A stretch of DNA of 64,000 bases from Sympetrum striolatum (GCA_947579665.1 OX388350.1:81363152-81427151); one strand, 5' to 3'; counted from the stretch's first letter, positions 13,251-22,936 are shown. Numbers and translations: made by a program. The notes: a model not told the origin generated them from the sequence alone.

Positions 13251-13631
13251 AGCTATGTTACTTGGCTCTAGAAGGATATGATGAGCCTATGAGTTATCCT
13301 TTTCACCATTTTTATTACAGGAGGGATATTATACCACCATGAATTCTCAATTGGGATAAATTTCCTATACAAATTAACCTTTTCACTATAAATCTAACAA
13401 ATATGCCATTGTTAGCTGGCCTTAAGGGGATATTATGTCTCTAATGCCATGTTTTTCTGAGGGGAATAAAGTAACTGCACAAATTATCGTTTTTACTATA
13501 AATCTAACAATTAATACCATTGTTACCTGGCATTAAGGGGATGTTATGACTATGAATTTCATGGCAGATTACAGGACCTCACCATTTCGCCTTTTAACTA
13601 TGATTCTTACGCCTTGTACTATTGCTACCAT

Positions 13632-13975
13632 TAGTCAGGAGAATATTATGACTCTTAGAAACCCTGAAAGAGATATTATAACTGTAAAATTTGGAAGTGG
13701 TTAGAGAGGAGGACTTCGATGAGGTACTAACACTTGGCAAGGTTGAGGAAAATGTTTGGAGAATTAAGGAAAAAATGGAGATAATTCCCTCAGAATTGGT
13801 GGGAATCATTCACTTATTGATTCCCAATTTATTTCTTCATGGAGAATTAGGACATGAGGTTGTGTGAGGGATGTTAACAAGGGAATTGAAAATGCTGAGA
13901 ATGAACAAAAATTCCAAAGTAATTGAATAGTAAAGTATATTTATGAACAAAATAGGTAGAATTATAACTGATAAG
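13632..13975 (+). repeat. Module B copy 12, right edge of array
   Basis: Central segment open in the ancestral frame (LTLGKVEE to LHGELG, then EVV and TGA). It resembles B3 more than the internal copies and, like B3, is followed directly by module C, so the right edge looks like an old copy of the 1.8-2.3-kb region. Confidence 0.8.
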
Positions 13976-13981
13976 AAAAAC

Positions 13982-14180
13982 CCTCACTGGCTGTACAAAC
14001 GGCTGGCTGAGATGGGACATTCCCTGCTAGTGGATTGCCAAAACTACCACGCCCTTATGATACATTGACAACTTGAAAAACCTTCCAAGTGAAAGGAGGA
14101 TGTTTTCTCTCTCTGACACATAACTGGTTTTGTTCTCTTCGTTACTCCAAATGCACAACCTCTCAGTCAGTCACGATATC
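13982..14180. repeat. Module C copy 3, right border of satellite
   Basis: Full-length copy of module C, including the GCACAACCTCTC motif. After it no further monomer is seen, so it marks the transition to non-satellite DNA. Confidence 0.75.
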
Positions 14181-14289
14181 AGCATTTACTTTCACAATAT
14201 AATTTACATCTCTAACCTTACAGTAATAGTATATTTGGGGATCATCAGGGAAATTTTATTTGCAGTTTCTCAAATCTTTGGGTTAAACC

Positions 14290-14405
14290 AATACACACCT
14301 TGAAATTACAGCGGCCCAATAGCAGTCCCCTGTGGGACCCCACATGTTACCGTCAACCGAGAGATAACTCAGCATGGGGTTCCTTAACAGCTTGTTGTTG
14401 CCAAG
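14290..14405 (-). pseudogene. LINE reverse-transcriptase scrap (GVPQG motif)
   Basis: On the minus strand, positions 14,350 to 14,309 read VTCGVPQGTAIGPL, followed at once by a stop. This is the strongly conserved motif of non-LTR reverse transcriptases, usually GVPQGSxLGPLLF with the catalytic FADD box further on. The sequence before it (SxL spacing) fits, but nothing recognisable follows, so only a few dozen codons survive. It cannot be assigned to a clade and need not belong to the ORF1 remnant at 17.3-19.5 kb. Confidence 0.55.
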
Positions 14406-14520
14406 AGATTGAAGAATGAAACCAGTTTAGGACCCAAAACGAAAAATTAAATAATTTCATTTGTTCATATCAATTGACATATCTTAGAGCTCAACATTAA
14501 TAAGATAAGATCAGACTCAC

Positions 14521-14636
14521 TTTAATATCCATGTGAACATTGTTATCAGCTATTTGTGTATTCACAGTAATGATAGTAGTTACTTCTGTTTCGAGTTGAT
14601 TGCATATTTTCAACCAAAGATTCCTCTTGCTGATGT
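14521..14636 (-). pseudogene. Candidate exon, LWLxIC family, copy 1 (alpha)
   Basis: The minus strand reads 38 codons without a stop (14,634-14,521), including RNLWLKICNQLETEVTTI, and ends at AAA|GTGAGTCTGATC, a good 5' splice site at the same place as in the other copies. The acceptor is decayed (TTTAAAG where others have TTACAG). The frame agrees with copies at 20.1, 21.9, 23.2 and 27.5 kb after small indels. Family function unknown. Splicing is inferred from sequence only. Confidence 0.5.
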
Positions 14637-14781
14637 CTTTAAATATCTTTTTCAATTAGTAACGAAGATTTTAGGAATATTTTTACTTAAATTTCATGTA
14701 AACCTTCATATATTAGATTACAATCTAGCTTACATATAAGTTGAAGTAATAGCTAACACGTAACTGATCAATATATCTTAC

Positions 14782-14847
14782 CTTAGTATGTCTCTCGGAA
14801 GACCTTTAGTGATGTAAGACACGTCCTTGGACATTGTTTCCATCCAA
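14782..14847 (-). pseudogene. Candidate upstream exon, copy 0
   Basis: A 66-bp minus-strand segment between CTCCTTCAG (acceptor-like) and CTAAG|GTAAGATA (donor-like), about 145 bp before copy alpha in the reading direction. It corresponds to the segments at 20.8, 22.2, 22.9, 23.4 and 27.7 kb. In the frame continuous with alpha the final CTAAG carries a stop, so this copy looks non-functional. Confidence 0.4.
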
Positions 14848-14849
14848 CT

Positions 14850-15640
14850 GAAGGAGTTCCAAGAGAAGTACGACATCACGCCACATTCTCAAACATCAAC
14901 AAATCACAGAACTACAGAAGAACACGTTTAAGGCGGGAACCTGCCTAAGCTGGAATAATTTGACTTACCTGCAATCACACAAGGTTCTCTGCAGGAAAAA
15001 AATTAAAGGGGGCGGAAATCTGTTCCTTCAACCCAGCGAACAACTAGTATGTGAACTAACCTGTGAAGAGCCAAAGGAAATACAGTTAAATGGAAATATA
15101 GTTTATAGTTAAACTATAGGAATTTGACCCTTCAGCATCTTATTGCTTGCTTAGACCACTGTAAGTAAGCATCAAATACGATTGCTGAAATCTATGTTTT
15201 ATAATCCATAAGATTTTTGAGCCATTCAATAAAGTTCGTAATGGTGAAACAATTGGGAAGTGATTTTGCAACTGCTAATGTATATTTGATGGAGCTGACT
15301 ATGAAGGAGTTTATGATAATGATTTTTATGAAAATAAAACTCAGTGTTCTTTGGCGAAATTAATTCACTTTAAACAGAAGGTTTAGTGAACATTGAGAAG
15401 AATCTTTAACAGAGCCCGCTGATGCTGATTCAAGACCAATGATGGAATTCCTGGAGAATAACGATAGAAATTTAGAACATAAAAAGAACGGGGAAGATTG
15501 TACTGAAATGGAAGTTCACAAATCATCGTAAGTGTTGAGTTCCATTTATTGCAATAAAAATTGTAAGGTAAAACTCAGAAATTGAACAGTCTGAAAATGC
15601 TCGGGAACAGTTACGACTAGTTAAGTACTACACTTGTGGG
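14850..15640. other. Unassigned AT-rich spacer
   Basis: Upstream flank of the alpha unit. Its first ~50 bases (to about 14,900) still resemble the region behind the other upstream exons. Beyond that I see no open frame, repeat or RNA gene that can be supported. Confidence 0.4.
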
Positions 15641-17300
15641 AAAAGCATTTGACAGTCGAGTAATTGGCTTTCCCAATTTTTCTCCAATCTCAATATTATC
15701 ATTATGCTGCTACAGATTTAGTAATCATAGTTATGAGTAAAATTTGACATAACTGTAGCAAACATTCGTAATAGATTATAAACTATAAGCCACCACTGCA
15801 ACTTCATAACATATCATTCAACTCAAACTCATTCAGTTCACACACATCCAAACACTCCGCATCTAAAACAAAGGATTGCTCGCCTGTGCACTATAATGAG
15901 AGCTCTCTATCTTATGTCATTCTGTACTAAACTTTCTATTTTAAGCTAACTCTCCCTATTTGCTAAACTAAGCCTAATTCCTAAAACTCCTTCCTGCAGT
16001 AAGTTAACGCATGAGGTATCATCGCTTCTATCAAATGCGTTTACCTGAGAATCACATCACACATCACACACGTAAATATTCAAAGTTCACACAAATACTG
16101 AAAATCTTACAGAAATTAAAGAAAATAAAAATGGAAAGCCAACTTCCACTTCGATATGTAGTATATCTCGTTCAATTCATACATTATCTGTGAATAATGT
16201 GCCCATCCAATACAGAATATCGTTCTAAGAAAGATTAAGTAAGAAGATAAATGTTTTAGTGACTGACTAAATTAATTCAATTCTCCGTGATTGACACTGA
16301 TCAGTTGTTGGTACCGTAAACTAAGTAGCAAAAAAATCACATTGTAAGGTATATTCTGCAATTTCTGAAATATTTACAAATTCCCCGAAATTTATATACT
16401 TTACATTAAAATGATTTGTCAAACGTTGATAGTGAAAATCTTATTATATAAATGGTGAGGGGTATTGAAAACTATGACTGCCATAACAGTAATTCTACAA
16501 GGATAATTATGGGATTAAGTCAAGCAGAAAAAATTGATACAATGAGCATGGTAAGCCAAAATGAGATCATACAAAAGTAACGTGAGTAGCACGGCGGTTT
16601 TAGGAATGGGATAAAGTTTCTTGTGCTCCAAACCGTAACGGAAACCATAAATGACCGTCCACACGGTTCAAACCAAAGAGTAAGAACGAGTAATCACTAT
16701 GAAAGACTAAGGGAAAAATTGTCCAAACAATAAATACAAAGTAAGAATGGTTTACAACCATGTGGAAATTCAAATGTGAATACAAAGTCTTAAGTGTAAA
16801 AAAATTGTACACCGACAAACCTGACGTCAATGTATGAATGTAAAGCAAAGAATTAAATGTAACCAAGGTGAAAACGGCTCCAAATGGGACCGCCTTTACA
16901 ATAATTAAAAAATTCTGGTGGTAAAAAATAAAAACTGATTCATTAAAGTTAACATGTCCACCAACAACAAGAATAAACCACCATTGAGGGAGCATGCAGT
17001 CTGTGTACAACGAAACAATATTCTATCATATTTTGAAATAAAGGCTGATTCGAAATTTGAACTACGTGGTGTGAAATGAATTAACCGAAGTGTGATATTC
17101 ACGATTAGAATTGAATTTTATGAATAATATTAATAACATTCATCAGGATTCAGAATGAAGAGTTAAAAAATTTAGATTTCACTGACAACACTATCATCGA
17201 GAATATACAACCCTGGATTGTCTTTTACTTGTTTTAAGAAGGCAATTTGAAATAAGGATCCAAACGAAATACACATCTAGCACAATGCAACCTCAATTAC
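15640..17300. repeat. Segmental duplication block S, copy 1
   Basis: Aligns collinearly, with many small indels, to 25,735-27,420. Shared landmarks are the GGCTTTCC start, a stretch with GATTGCTCGCC, GAGAGCTCTC, CTCCTTCCTGCAGTAA, AAAATGGAAAGCCA and the end near TTGTTTTAAGAAGG. Each copy lies downstream, on the minus strand, of an LWLxIC exon and is therefore part of the same duplicated unit. The hydrophobic minus-strand frame at 16,600-17,010 is not shared with copy 2 and is likely chance. A plus frame ending MESQLPLRY (16,011-16,193) has a counterpart in copy 2. Confidence 0.7.
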
Positions 17301-19500
17301 TTCAATGGGTATTTTAAGAAGAACCTCATCGGAAATATATGATTCGACTTTATAACTTCAAGTGATTTTAATGGCCGATAAGACAAAAATCTTACAGATT
17401 TGATACTAGGTTCCTCCAATTGCTCCCTTCTTGTTGGGACGATTGCATTAACTTTGGGAGGCTTTAAGGGCTTTCCGCGGGACAATTGGGTAAACTTTCC
17501 CGCATCCTCTCGATTTCTTTCGTAACAGCATCGGAAGAATTAGTTCCAGTGGCCGCCGCCGAAGACGGGCATTTCCGAGGCGCTACGGGCGGGAAATTCT
17601 CCGCAGAGATTTGTAATTCCGGAGCTTTAGTTATTTTTAATTTTAATCGCGCTTTTTCTTTTAATAATTTAATTTAATTTTTGAGTGATTGATAAGTTGG
17701 ACAGCCTCGGTAGCTAGCCGGATGTTTACCGTGGCAATTAGCACATGTCCGGCTCTTTAGGTTTTTTGCAATCTCTGGTTAAATGATTTGAACCACACTT
17801 TACGCACCTGGCCGGCATATTGCATGCCTTGTCTACGTGTCCGAACTGTTGGCACCTGTGACACTGAGGAGGCCCGTTTGGGGGTTTGAATTTTTCTATT
17901 TTAATTTTAAAACTACAAAATTCTTAAATTTAAAAATACTTCGATGTTTTTAATGTCGTCCAGTTCAACTAAAAACAAAGGAAGAGGTCTAAGGGGGACA
18001 GTTTTAATTTCCTTTAAATGATCTTTTTTGTTGGTCTAGTCGTCATTAATTGCGTCACTTTATTAAAAACAATTCTTTGGTCAAGTAGCGACTCAATGTC
18101 TGAAATTAAAATATTGAGCTGAAGATCTCTAATAATAAAATTATGCTCCTTTTCAGCAGCTAGTCTATATGTAAAAAAAACTATAATATCTTTAATTAAA
18201 ATTTCTTTTACGGATAAAAAATGTTTAATTGAACTGCATTTTAATAAAATCTTTCTCCCTGCCATCTGCGCAACGGGTTGCATCTGGCATTTTACACAGT
18301 TTCTTAAAAAGTTGTGCCCAATACGTTAAATTTTCGAGGTAAATCGGCGAAACTCGCTCTCTTTTTAAATTACTACTTGGTTCGTCGTTAATGACTTTGT
18401 TTCCCTTCGTGGCCGCGTCGGGCTTGGAGGGGACAAGGCGAGAAAGAGTGGCGACCGGGGATACAGGCGACGAAGGCCCTGCCTTGCGCTTCCCCCCCTG
18501 CACCACGGTCCAGTCCTTAATTTCGATTTTCGCTGGCCCCGCTCGACCCCACCGGGCGCCAATCTCCCTCACTGGGCCTGAAATCATTTCTTTTTGATAC
18601 TGATTTCTTATCGCTTGCACTACGTCCCCTCTCTGACGGAGAGGGTTGGAGAGCGGTTGTGCGTGCGGTACTTTAGCCTCATTCGGGCAGCTGGCCACCT
18701 CGGGGGGTGGCGGGGGCAGGCGGATATTTCCGCCCGACTTCTGCGCCTCCGCGCTGTTTAGACTGGAAGGGGGAGGAGGCCGCAGCGGGACCGGGCTCGC
18801 CTCCCGGTGATCTTCGGCCGCCGGCAAATCCCAATTGTCGCGCCTTGACCCCGTCAGAATATGTCCCGACGCATTAGCAGTCAAGGAGACTGAATTTGAT
18901 TTGGTGCTAAAAGGGTTGTCTCCCTGAGGGAGATTTGACCGAGTTACTTAATGATTTTTCGTGCCCTTTTTATTTTTCCCTTTTATTTCGGTAGTGGTAA
19001 ATAGATCTTTGGGATATTCTTTAGAGAGAGTTCCGCTCGCGTTATCCTTGACAACCGTCCCGCGTTCCATGGCAGGGAGATTCTTTGTTAAAAGAATTTA
19101 GGGAATTATTTATCCGTTTATCTGAACCATTACAGATGCCAACTACCCCGGCACGAGAGACCTCGGTACGCCGAGACGGGCGGGACACCGGTTCGCTACT
19201 ACGGCTGTCTCGATTTTCTTTTAGATTTATTAATTCGCTTAAAAATTCGTATGCACTACTGGTGCTCCGCCGGCCGGCGCTCAGAGATCTAATTCTTCCG
19301 CCTTTATGATTATGACTTGGACGCTCGTCTTTATTATCGGGTAATGTCGGCATATTCATTTTAATTTATTTATTAAGGATCAGGATGATGGCTATTTAGT
19401 GAAACTGATAACCGAAAGGGTGGTTCGGGCCTCCGATGGCCCGAGCAAAATTTTAAAAGGATCGCAGTTATACAGATTGAATAAAAAGCAGACACTTAAA
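17300..19500 (-). mobile_element. Jockey/CR1-type LINE remnant, ORF1 region only
   Basis: GC content rises sharply against the flanks and the minus strand encodes a non-LTR retrotransposon gag-like ORF1, preceded by a short leader with a GGCCCGAACCACC segment. No endonuclease or reverse-transcriptase ORF follows. The element stops at about 17.3-17.47 kb, where sequence shared with block S resumes, so it sits inside the duplicated unit and postdates its duplication (the copy at 27.4 kb lacks it). The AT-rich stretch 19,500-19,985 may be more of its 5' UTR; no clear target-site duplication was found. Confidence 0.8.
17480..19359 (-). pseudogene. LINE ORF1 (gag-like, PRE_C2HC and CCHC knuckles), frameshifted
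   Basis: Starts at the ATG at 19,359 (MNMPTLPDNKDERPSHNH). A 105-codon frame runs to 19,042, then a shift leads to a 219-codon frame (18,884-18,225) with proline runs (RPPPPSS, LPPPPP) and the PIYLENLTYW segment. A further shift follows, with LLKCSSIKHFL, FFTYRLAAEKEHNFIIRDLQ and PLPLFLVELDDIKN, the layout of PRE_C2HC-type ORF1 proteins. Three zinc knuckles come next: CHRCQQFGHVDKAC (17,863-17,822), CVKCGSNHLTRDC (17,806-17,768) and, after one more shift, CANCHGKHPASYRGC (17,745-17,701). A C-terminal tail reaches about 17,480. At least four frameshifts or stops make it non-functional. ORF1 proteins of this group bind element RNA as nucleic-acid chaperones. Confidence 0.85.
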
Positions 19501-20050
19501 CTAAACATCAATGAGGCGCGTGTAAAAATGAGGTTCATTCAACGTTAAAAGCAGTTAAATTAGATAAGAGATCAATTGAATGAAAAAATTAATTAAAAGT
19601 ACGTAAAATTAGAAGCTCAAGATAAAAAACAATTGTAACTAGAAATATTTATACAACAAGATAGAAGTTAGACAAAAAGACAAATGTTTGAAGTTTAATA
19701 AGTGGGCAAAACGTTAAAAATTCAAATCAATCTTAAAATTTGAATGTAAAATTGGAGGTATGTCAAGAATTTAAAATTACGATATAGGAATGTGATATAA
19801 ACCACAAATAATAAATAAATAAATCAGAAGTCAGGAAATAAGAACAAGGCAAGGTAAAAAACAGGCAAATTCGACAATGAGTTGAAATGAGTAAAAATTT
19901 CGATTAGAATTTTAAAGTTCGTGACAAAACGAGTTAAAAACGGCGCGGTAATAAAATAAAGAATAATCAATAAATAAATAAATCTCTGAGTGTTACAGGT
20001 AAGCTTTTCTTAATATCAAACGAAATATGAAGGGTAAAATGGAAATGATC
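19500..20050. other. AT-rich stretch, possible LINE leader
   Basis: Low-complexity A-rich DNA with many short AAT/AAAT runs and an (AATA)n patch near 19,805-19,825 and 19,965-19,985. No coding signal. It lies between the LINE ORF1 start and the beta exon. Confidence 0.35.
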
Positions 20051-20058
20051 AAACTTAC

Positions 20059-20191
20059 TTCGATTTCCATGCAACAATCGTTACCCATTACTCGAAGCAA
20101 TGGCTGGAAAGAACTCTCATTGGTGATAGCAGCCGCATAAGTTTCCAGTTGATGGCATATTCTCAACCCAAAGTTTCTTCTCTACCAATAT
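20059..20191 (-). pseudogene. Candidate exon, LWLxIC family, copy 2 (beta)
   Basis: 133 bp bounded on the minus strand by TTGCTTACAG and GAA|GTAAGTTTGATC, both near-consensus splice sites. From FGLRICHQLETYAAAI through TNESSFQPLLRVMG to CCMEIE about 42 codons are open up to the donor. One TAG lies three codons from the 5' edge and could be removed by the one-base length difference from the gamma copy. This copy has the best-preserved C-terminal half, with three cysteines. Confidence 0.55.
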
Positions 20192-20288
20192 CTGTAAGCA
20201 AAGAATAATTCATTAAGTAACGAATCGGAGGGATAATCTCACTTAAAATTCATCGAAAAGGGTACGTTTTCAAATTCATCGATGGATC

Positions 20289-20391
20289 CATCAAACCATT
20301 TTCTTATTCACCCATGGATCTAAGATGCTTTCCACCGATATCCATCGCTTCCATCGAGATTGATTCCCGATGAAGAGCCGATGGTTTGATG
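20289..20391. repeat. Inverted repeat, 11-bp arms
   Basis: CATCAAACCAT (20,289-20,299) is matched by ATGGTTTGATG (20,381-20,391), with 81 bases between, inside the intron-like space of the beta unit. GATGGATCCATC overlaps the left arm. Could be a small decayed element; no target-site duplication seen. Confidence 0.5.
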
Positions 20392-20785
20392 ACAGTAGAT
20401 GGTCATTCAAATCTAAATATCAATAACCTCGTAAAAAGCAAGTAAATGGCAACTTACCAATCGGAAATATAACGTATTTATAAAGTGACAATCAACGAAC
20501 AAAAACGGTGCGACGAATAACGTTTCAACAGAGTTTAAAAGAATTATGGAACAAGTTGTAAATGCAACATCTTGTCAAACAGCAGACACATCAACGAAAT
20601 GTTCCTAAAATCATCAAGAATCGATAATCCATCGAAGTAATCAGACAAACAACGATTCAATGCATCGCTCATCAGATTGGTGAGTTTAAAAACGTGCCCA
20701 AACTTATTTAATTGGATTCCATACAACTGTTGCTGAAACACAAGTTGAAATAATGAAAAGTACCTAAATGATAAATTCACCCCAC

Positions 20786-20851
20786 CTTGCACCTCCGCAC
20801 TCAAAGACACTTTCTCTGACCTCGAAGGTCACCCTCCAATTGAACGGATTC
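20786..20851 (-). pseudogene. Candidate upstream exon, copy 1
   Basis: Minus-strand segment between ATCATTTTAG and GCAAG|GTGGGG, containing the family motif of GACC-TCGA-GGTC. In the frame used by copy 2 it reads PSRSEK but carries a TGA where that copy has CGA, and its donor is weak. Probably dead. Confidence 0.4.
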
Positions 20852-21129
20852 CTAAAATGATAATGTCAATGAAGCAATCTCAACTATCAGGAAATCATGG
20901 AATTATTTATGTAGGAAAACTACAGTGCAAAATAATTTCCCCAGTAGTCTCCGGCAATGGAGCATTATAGATATCTCTAAACCGCATCAACTCTTGTATA
21001 TGAATAAATTTGTCTTTCATCTACGAGCCTTTGGATTCTTTGTCCAAATTGAGTTATCGGACGCAGGTCAGTCTTTTCGCTATTTAGTGGCGAATACTCA
21101 AGTAGCCTACAACGCGCAGGTGGGCCTGG

Positions 21130-21360
21130 TCCAACTCTGATAATAGGAGAGGCAGAGATACCCTAGAAGGAAGATGTGCGCAAACAAAGTACTGCTTCAA
21201 AACAGAATTGGTTACTGCGCAGGAATCATGGCTACCCCTAAAACTCTCCCCTTCTCCTCTCCCTCTCTTGTAACATCATCCGCCACAAAATTGCGGATAG
21301 GCCATACCACTTATTTTTGCTCACTTCAACTCCAAGCGTTACTCATTGTTTCCCCTTAGT
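21130..21360. promoter_or_regulatory. Conserved upstream block, possible promoter, copy 1
   Basis: Aligns with 22,385-22,580 (shared: AATAGGAGAGGCA, ATTGGT-ACTGCGCAGGAA, CTCTCTTGTAAC/CTCTCGCGTAAC, CACTTATTTTTGC). It lies just upstream, on the minus strand, of an exon-like copy and holds GCGCA-type CpG motifs (TGTGCGCAAA, CTGCGCAGG) unusual for this AT-rich DNA. Promoter function is inference. Confidence 0.35.
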
Positions 21361-21726
21361 TCAGATAATTCCTGTAGAAACATTCTTTAAAGTAACGATA
21401 TCCGATAAATTGTTTAGCCATATGTACTTGTACCCTTAATCACAAGACAGTTTCCGATTAATATCCAAGGAATGGAAACAAGGTCTCTCAGTCCCACCTT
21501 GTATTTGAAATCTTACTTGGCTTTACATTTTTGCTAAGTTCACCGAATCATTGAAATGCAGGTGGTTTAATTTACTTTACAACCTTAACTCAAATAGGGT
21601 TGGATTAGACAACCAAGAGTTAAGTTGCCCATAAATCTTCTTTAAATACGAAGGCTGTTACACTTTAGCAGGGCTAAATTACGCGGAGGTAAGCGTGAGA
21701 ACCTCTTTAGCTAAGGATTTAAATAC

Positions 21727-21804
21727 CTTGCACGAGAAAAATGGGAATAATGATGCATAATATGAACTTCATTGTCACAAAATTCGATCAATCGGCACAC
21801 TAAT
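21727..21804 (-). pseudogene. Candidate signal-peptide exon
   Basis: On the minus strand an acceptor-like TATCTCTCAG is followed by 32 nt and an ATG (21,772) that opens MKFILCIIIPIFLVQ, then the donor-like CAAG|GTATTT. The peptide has one lysine followed by a hydrophobic run, a textbook secretory signal without its cleavage region. It lies between the gamma exon and the next unit. It could instead be a 3' exon reading ISVPIDRIL then TGA. Only one unit shows it clearly. Confidence 0.35.
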
Positions 21805-21881
21805 CTGAGAGATACAAGTACGCTTTTCTTCATATCGAAAGAAATATTGAATCAATGTAAACTAGAAAAGATCAAACTTAC

Positions 21882-22016
21882 TTCAAACATCCTTTCAAAA
21901 TTGTTAGCATGCACTGAACGCTATCTGTGAAGGAACTCTCAGTTTGGTCAAATAGCGTCAGCGTCGGTTTCAAATTGATTGCATATCCTCACCCCAAAGT
22001 CCGTTTCTGTCAATAT
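21882..22016 (-). pseudogene. Candidate exon, LWLxIC family, copy 3 (gamma)
   Basis: 135 bp between TTTGCTTACAG and GAA|GTAAGTTTGATC on the minus strand. In phase with the upstream exon copy 2 it reads ILTETDFGVRICNQFETDADAI and then TGA. Compared with beta, a net 4-base insertion after this point shifts the frame; in the shifted frame TESSFTDSVQCM continues to the donor. So the exon borders are perfect but the coding part is broken once. Confidence 0.5.
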
Positions 22017-22156
22017 CTGTAAGCAAAAAGTATCAATTAGCAATGTGAATGTGAGAGATTATTTCACTTAAAATTCACTTAAACCTAATTTCAATCAATT
22101 CCACACCAATGTTGCTTAAATAATACTTGAAATGAATGTCAATCAATCCACCATAC

Positions 22157-22209
22157 CTTAGTTTGCACCTCAGCACTCGCTTCCTCTGACCGCGAAGGTC
22201 GTTCTCCAA
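22157..22209 (-). pseudogene. Candidate upstream exon, copy 2
   Basis: 53 bp between TTCAG and AAG|GTATGG on the minus strand. With one base carried from a preceding exon it is fully open, reading GERPSRSEEASAEVQTK, and enters the gamma exon in phase 0. The acidic, arginine-containing peptide would suit a propeptide or linker. The intron to gamma would be 140 bp. This is the best-preserved pair in the family. Confidence 0.45.
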
Positions 22210-22384
22210 CTGAACTGATTGCAAAAATGAACAAGGACCTCACACCTATCACGTCATTCTCAACTACCCAGTAATGTAGAAACTAAGTGTGTGCAAGAAT
22301 AATTGAAATCCGCTATAATTGTCTCAGTAGCCTTCAGCAATATGGTGTGTGGCGAATGGAGCCTACGGCGCAGGTAGGCCAACC

Positions 22385-22580
22385 AGAAAATAGGAGAGGC
22401 ATCTCCAGCGAGGGGAGTCATGCGCACAGTAAGTACCGCTCCGAAACAAAATTGGTCACTGCGCAGGAACCTTGGGTAGCAGTTACCCCTCAAACTTTCT
22501 CCTCCACTTCCCCCACCTCTCGCGTAACGTCATCAGTCACTAAAAAGTGAAAAGACTATTCCACTTATTTTTGCCAGCTT
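22385..22580. promoter_or_regulatory. Conserved upstream block, possible promoter, copy 2
   Basis: Counterpart of 21,130-21,360, in the same position relative to the exon pair at 22.0-22.2 kb. Contains GGCGCAGG, ATGCGCAC, CTGCGCAGG and CGCGTAACGTCA. Conservation between copies and the CpG-containing motifs are seen; promoter activity is inferred. Confidence 0.35.
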
Positions 22581-22699
22581 CAAATCCAAAGTAAACTACA
22601 TTAAAATCACAAAGTAGACTCACCGCGAAACTGCAATAGCTCTAGGAAAAACAGCGAACCGCTTGACGCACTAAAAAAGTCAAACATCTTCAAGCTCCA

Positions 22700-22819
22700 C
22701 CGGTATCTATATACAAAAATTGTTATTCGTACCCTTTATCACAATATAATTCCTATTCCTGGTTATGTGATCCGAAACTTGTCCTCACAGTTTCTCAACC
22801 CAGACTTTTCTTCCTACAT
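22700..22819 (-). pseudogene. Candidate exon, LWLxIC family, copy 4 (delta), 5' part only
   Basis: The minus strand shows TTTTTTGGTTACAG followed by ATGTAGGAAGAAAAG and CTGGGTTGAG, matching the first ~30 bases of the family exon. After that similarity is lost and no donor is found. The lower limit given is arbitrary. Confidence 0.35.
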
Positions 22820-22936
22820 CTGTAACCAAAAAATTCACTTAATGTTCACCGAAAACTTCATTATTGGATCCATGCAAATGTTGCTTTAATATTGGTTGAA
22901 ATAATGAAGAAGACATTAAGGATGAATTCAACTTAC

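Larger units (their letters stand above)
1..13981. repeat. Composite satellite array: 111-bp monomers plus module B
   Basis: A direct tandem array in which a 111-bp monomer (successive TTACCTGGCG cores start exactly 111 bases apart, for example near 8,110, 8,221 and 8,332) is interrupted by twelve copies of a ~340-bp module, here called B. I estimate 70-80 monomers. The monomer is itself two related halves: GGGGATATTATG then CTCTAA in the first, GAGGGATAAAATGACTCTAC in the second, so it probably arose from a ~55-bp unit. Module B opens with the same kind of half-unit (AGGGGAATATTATGACTC), so both grew from one ancestor. Monomers near the left end are most diverged; those between about 5.6 and 11.8 kb are most alike. 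No gene is supported inside. Confidence 0.95.

Noticed and set aside
1..13981. Possible CRISPR-like array (regular short repeat)
   Set aside because: Monomers are contiguous with no unique spacers, the DNA is clearly eukaryotic, and no cas-like gene is present.
16600..17010. 136-codon hydrophobic minus-strand frame as a membrane receptor
   Set aside because: The duplicated block at 26.6-26.8 kb keeps no such frame, and phenylalanine-rich translations are common in AT-rich DNA.
17480..19400. GC-rich island as horizontally acquired bacterial DNA or a CpG-island promoter
   Set aside because: The minus-strand translation with three CCHC knuckles and PRE_C2HC-type segments identifies a LINE ORF1, which explains the composition.
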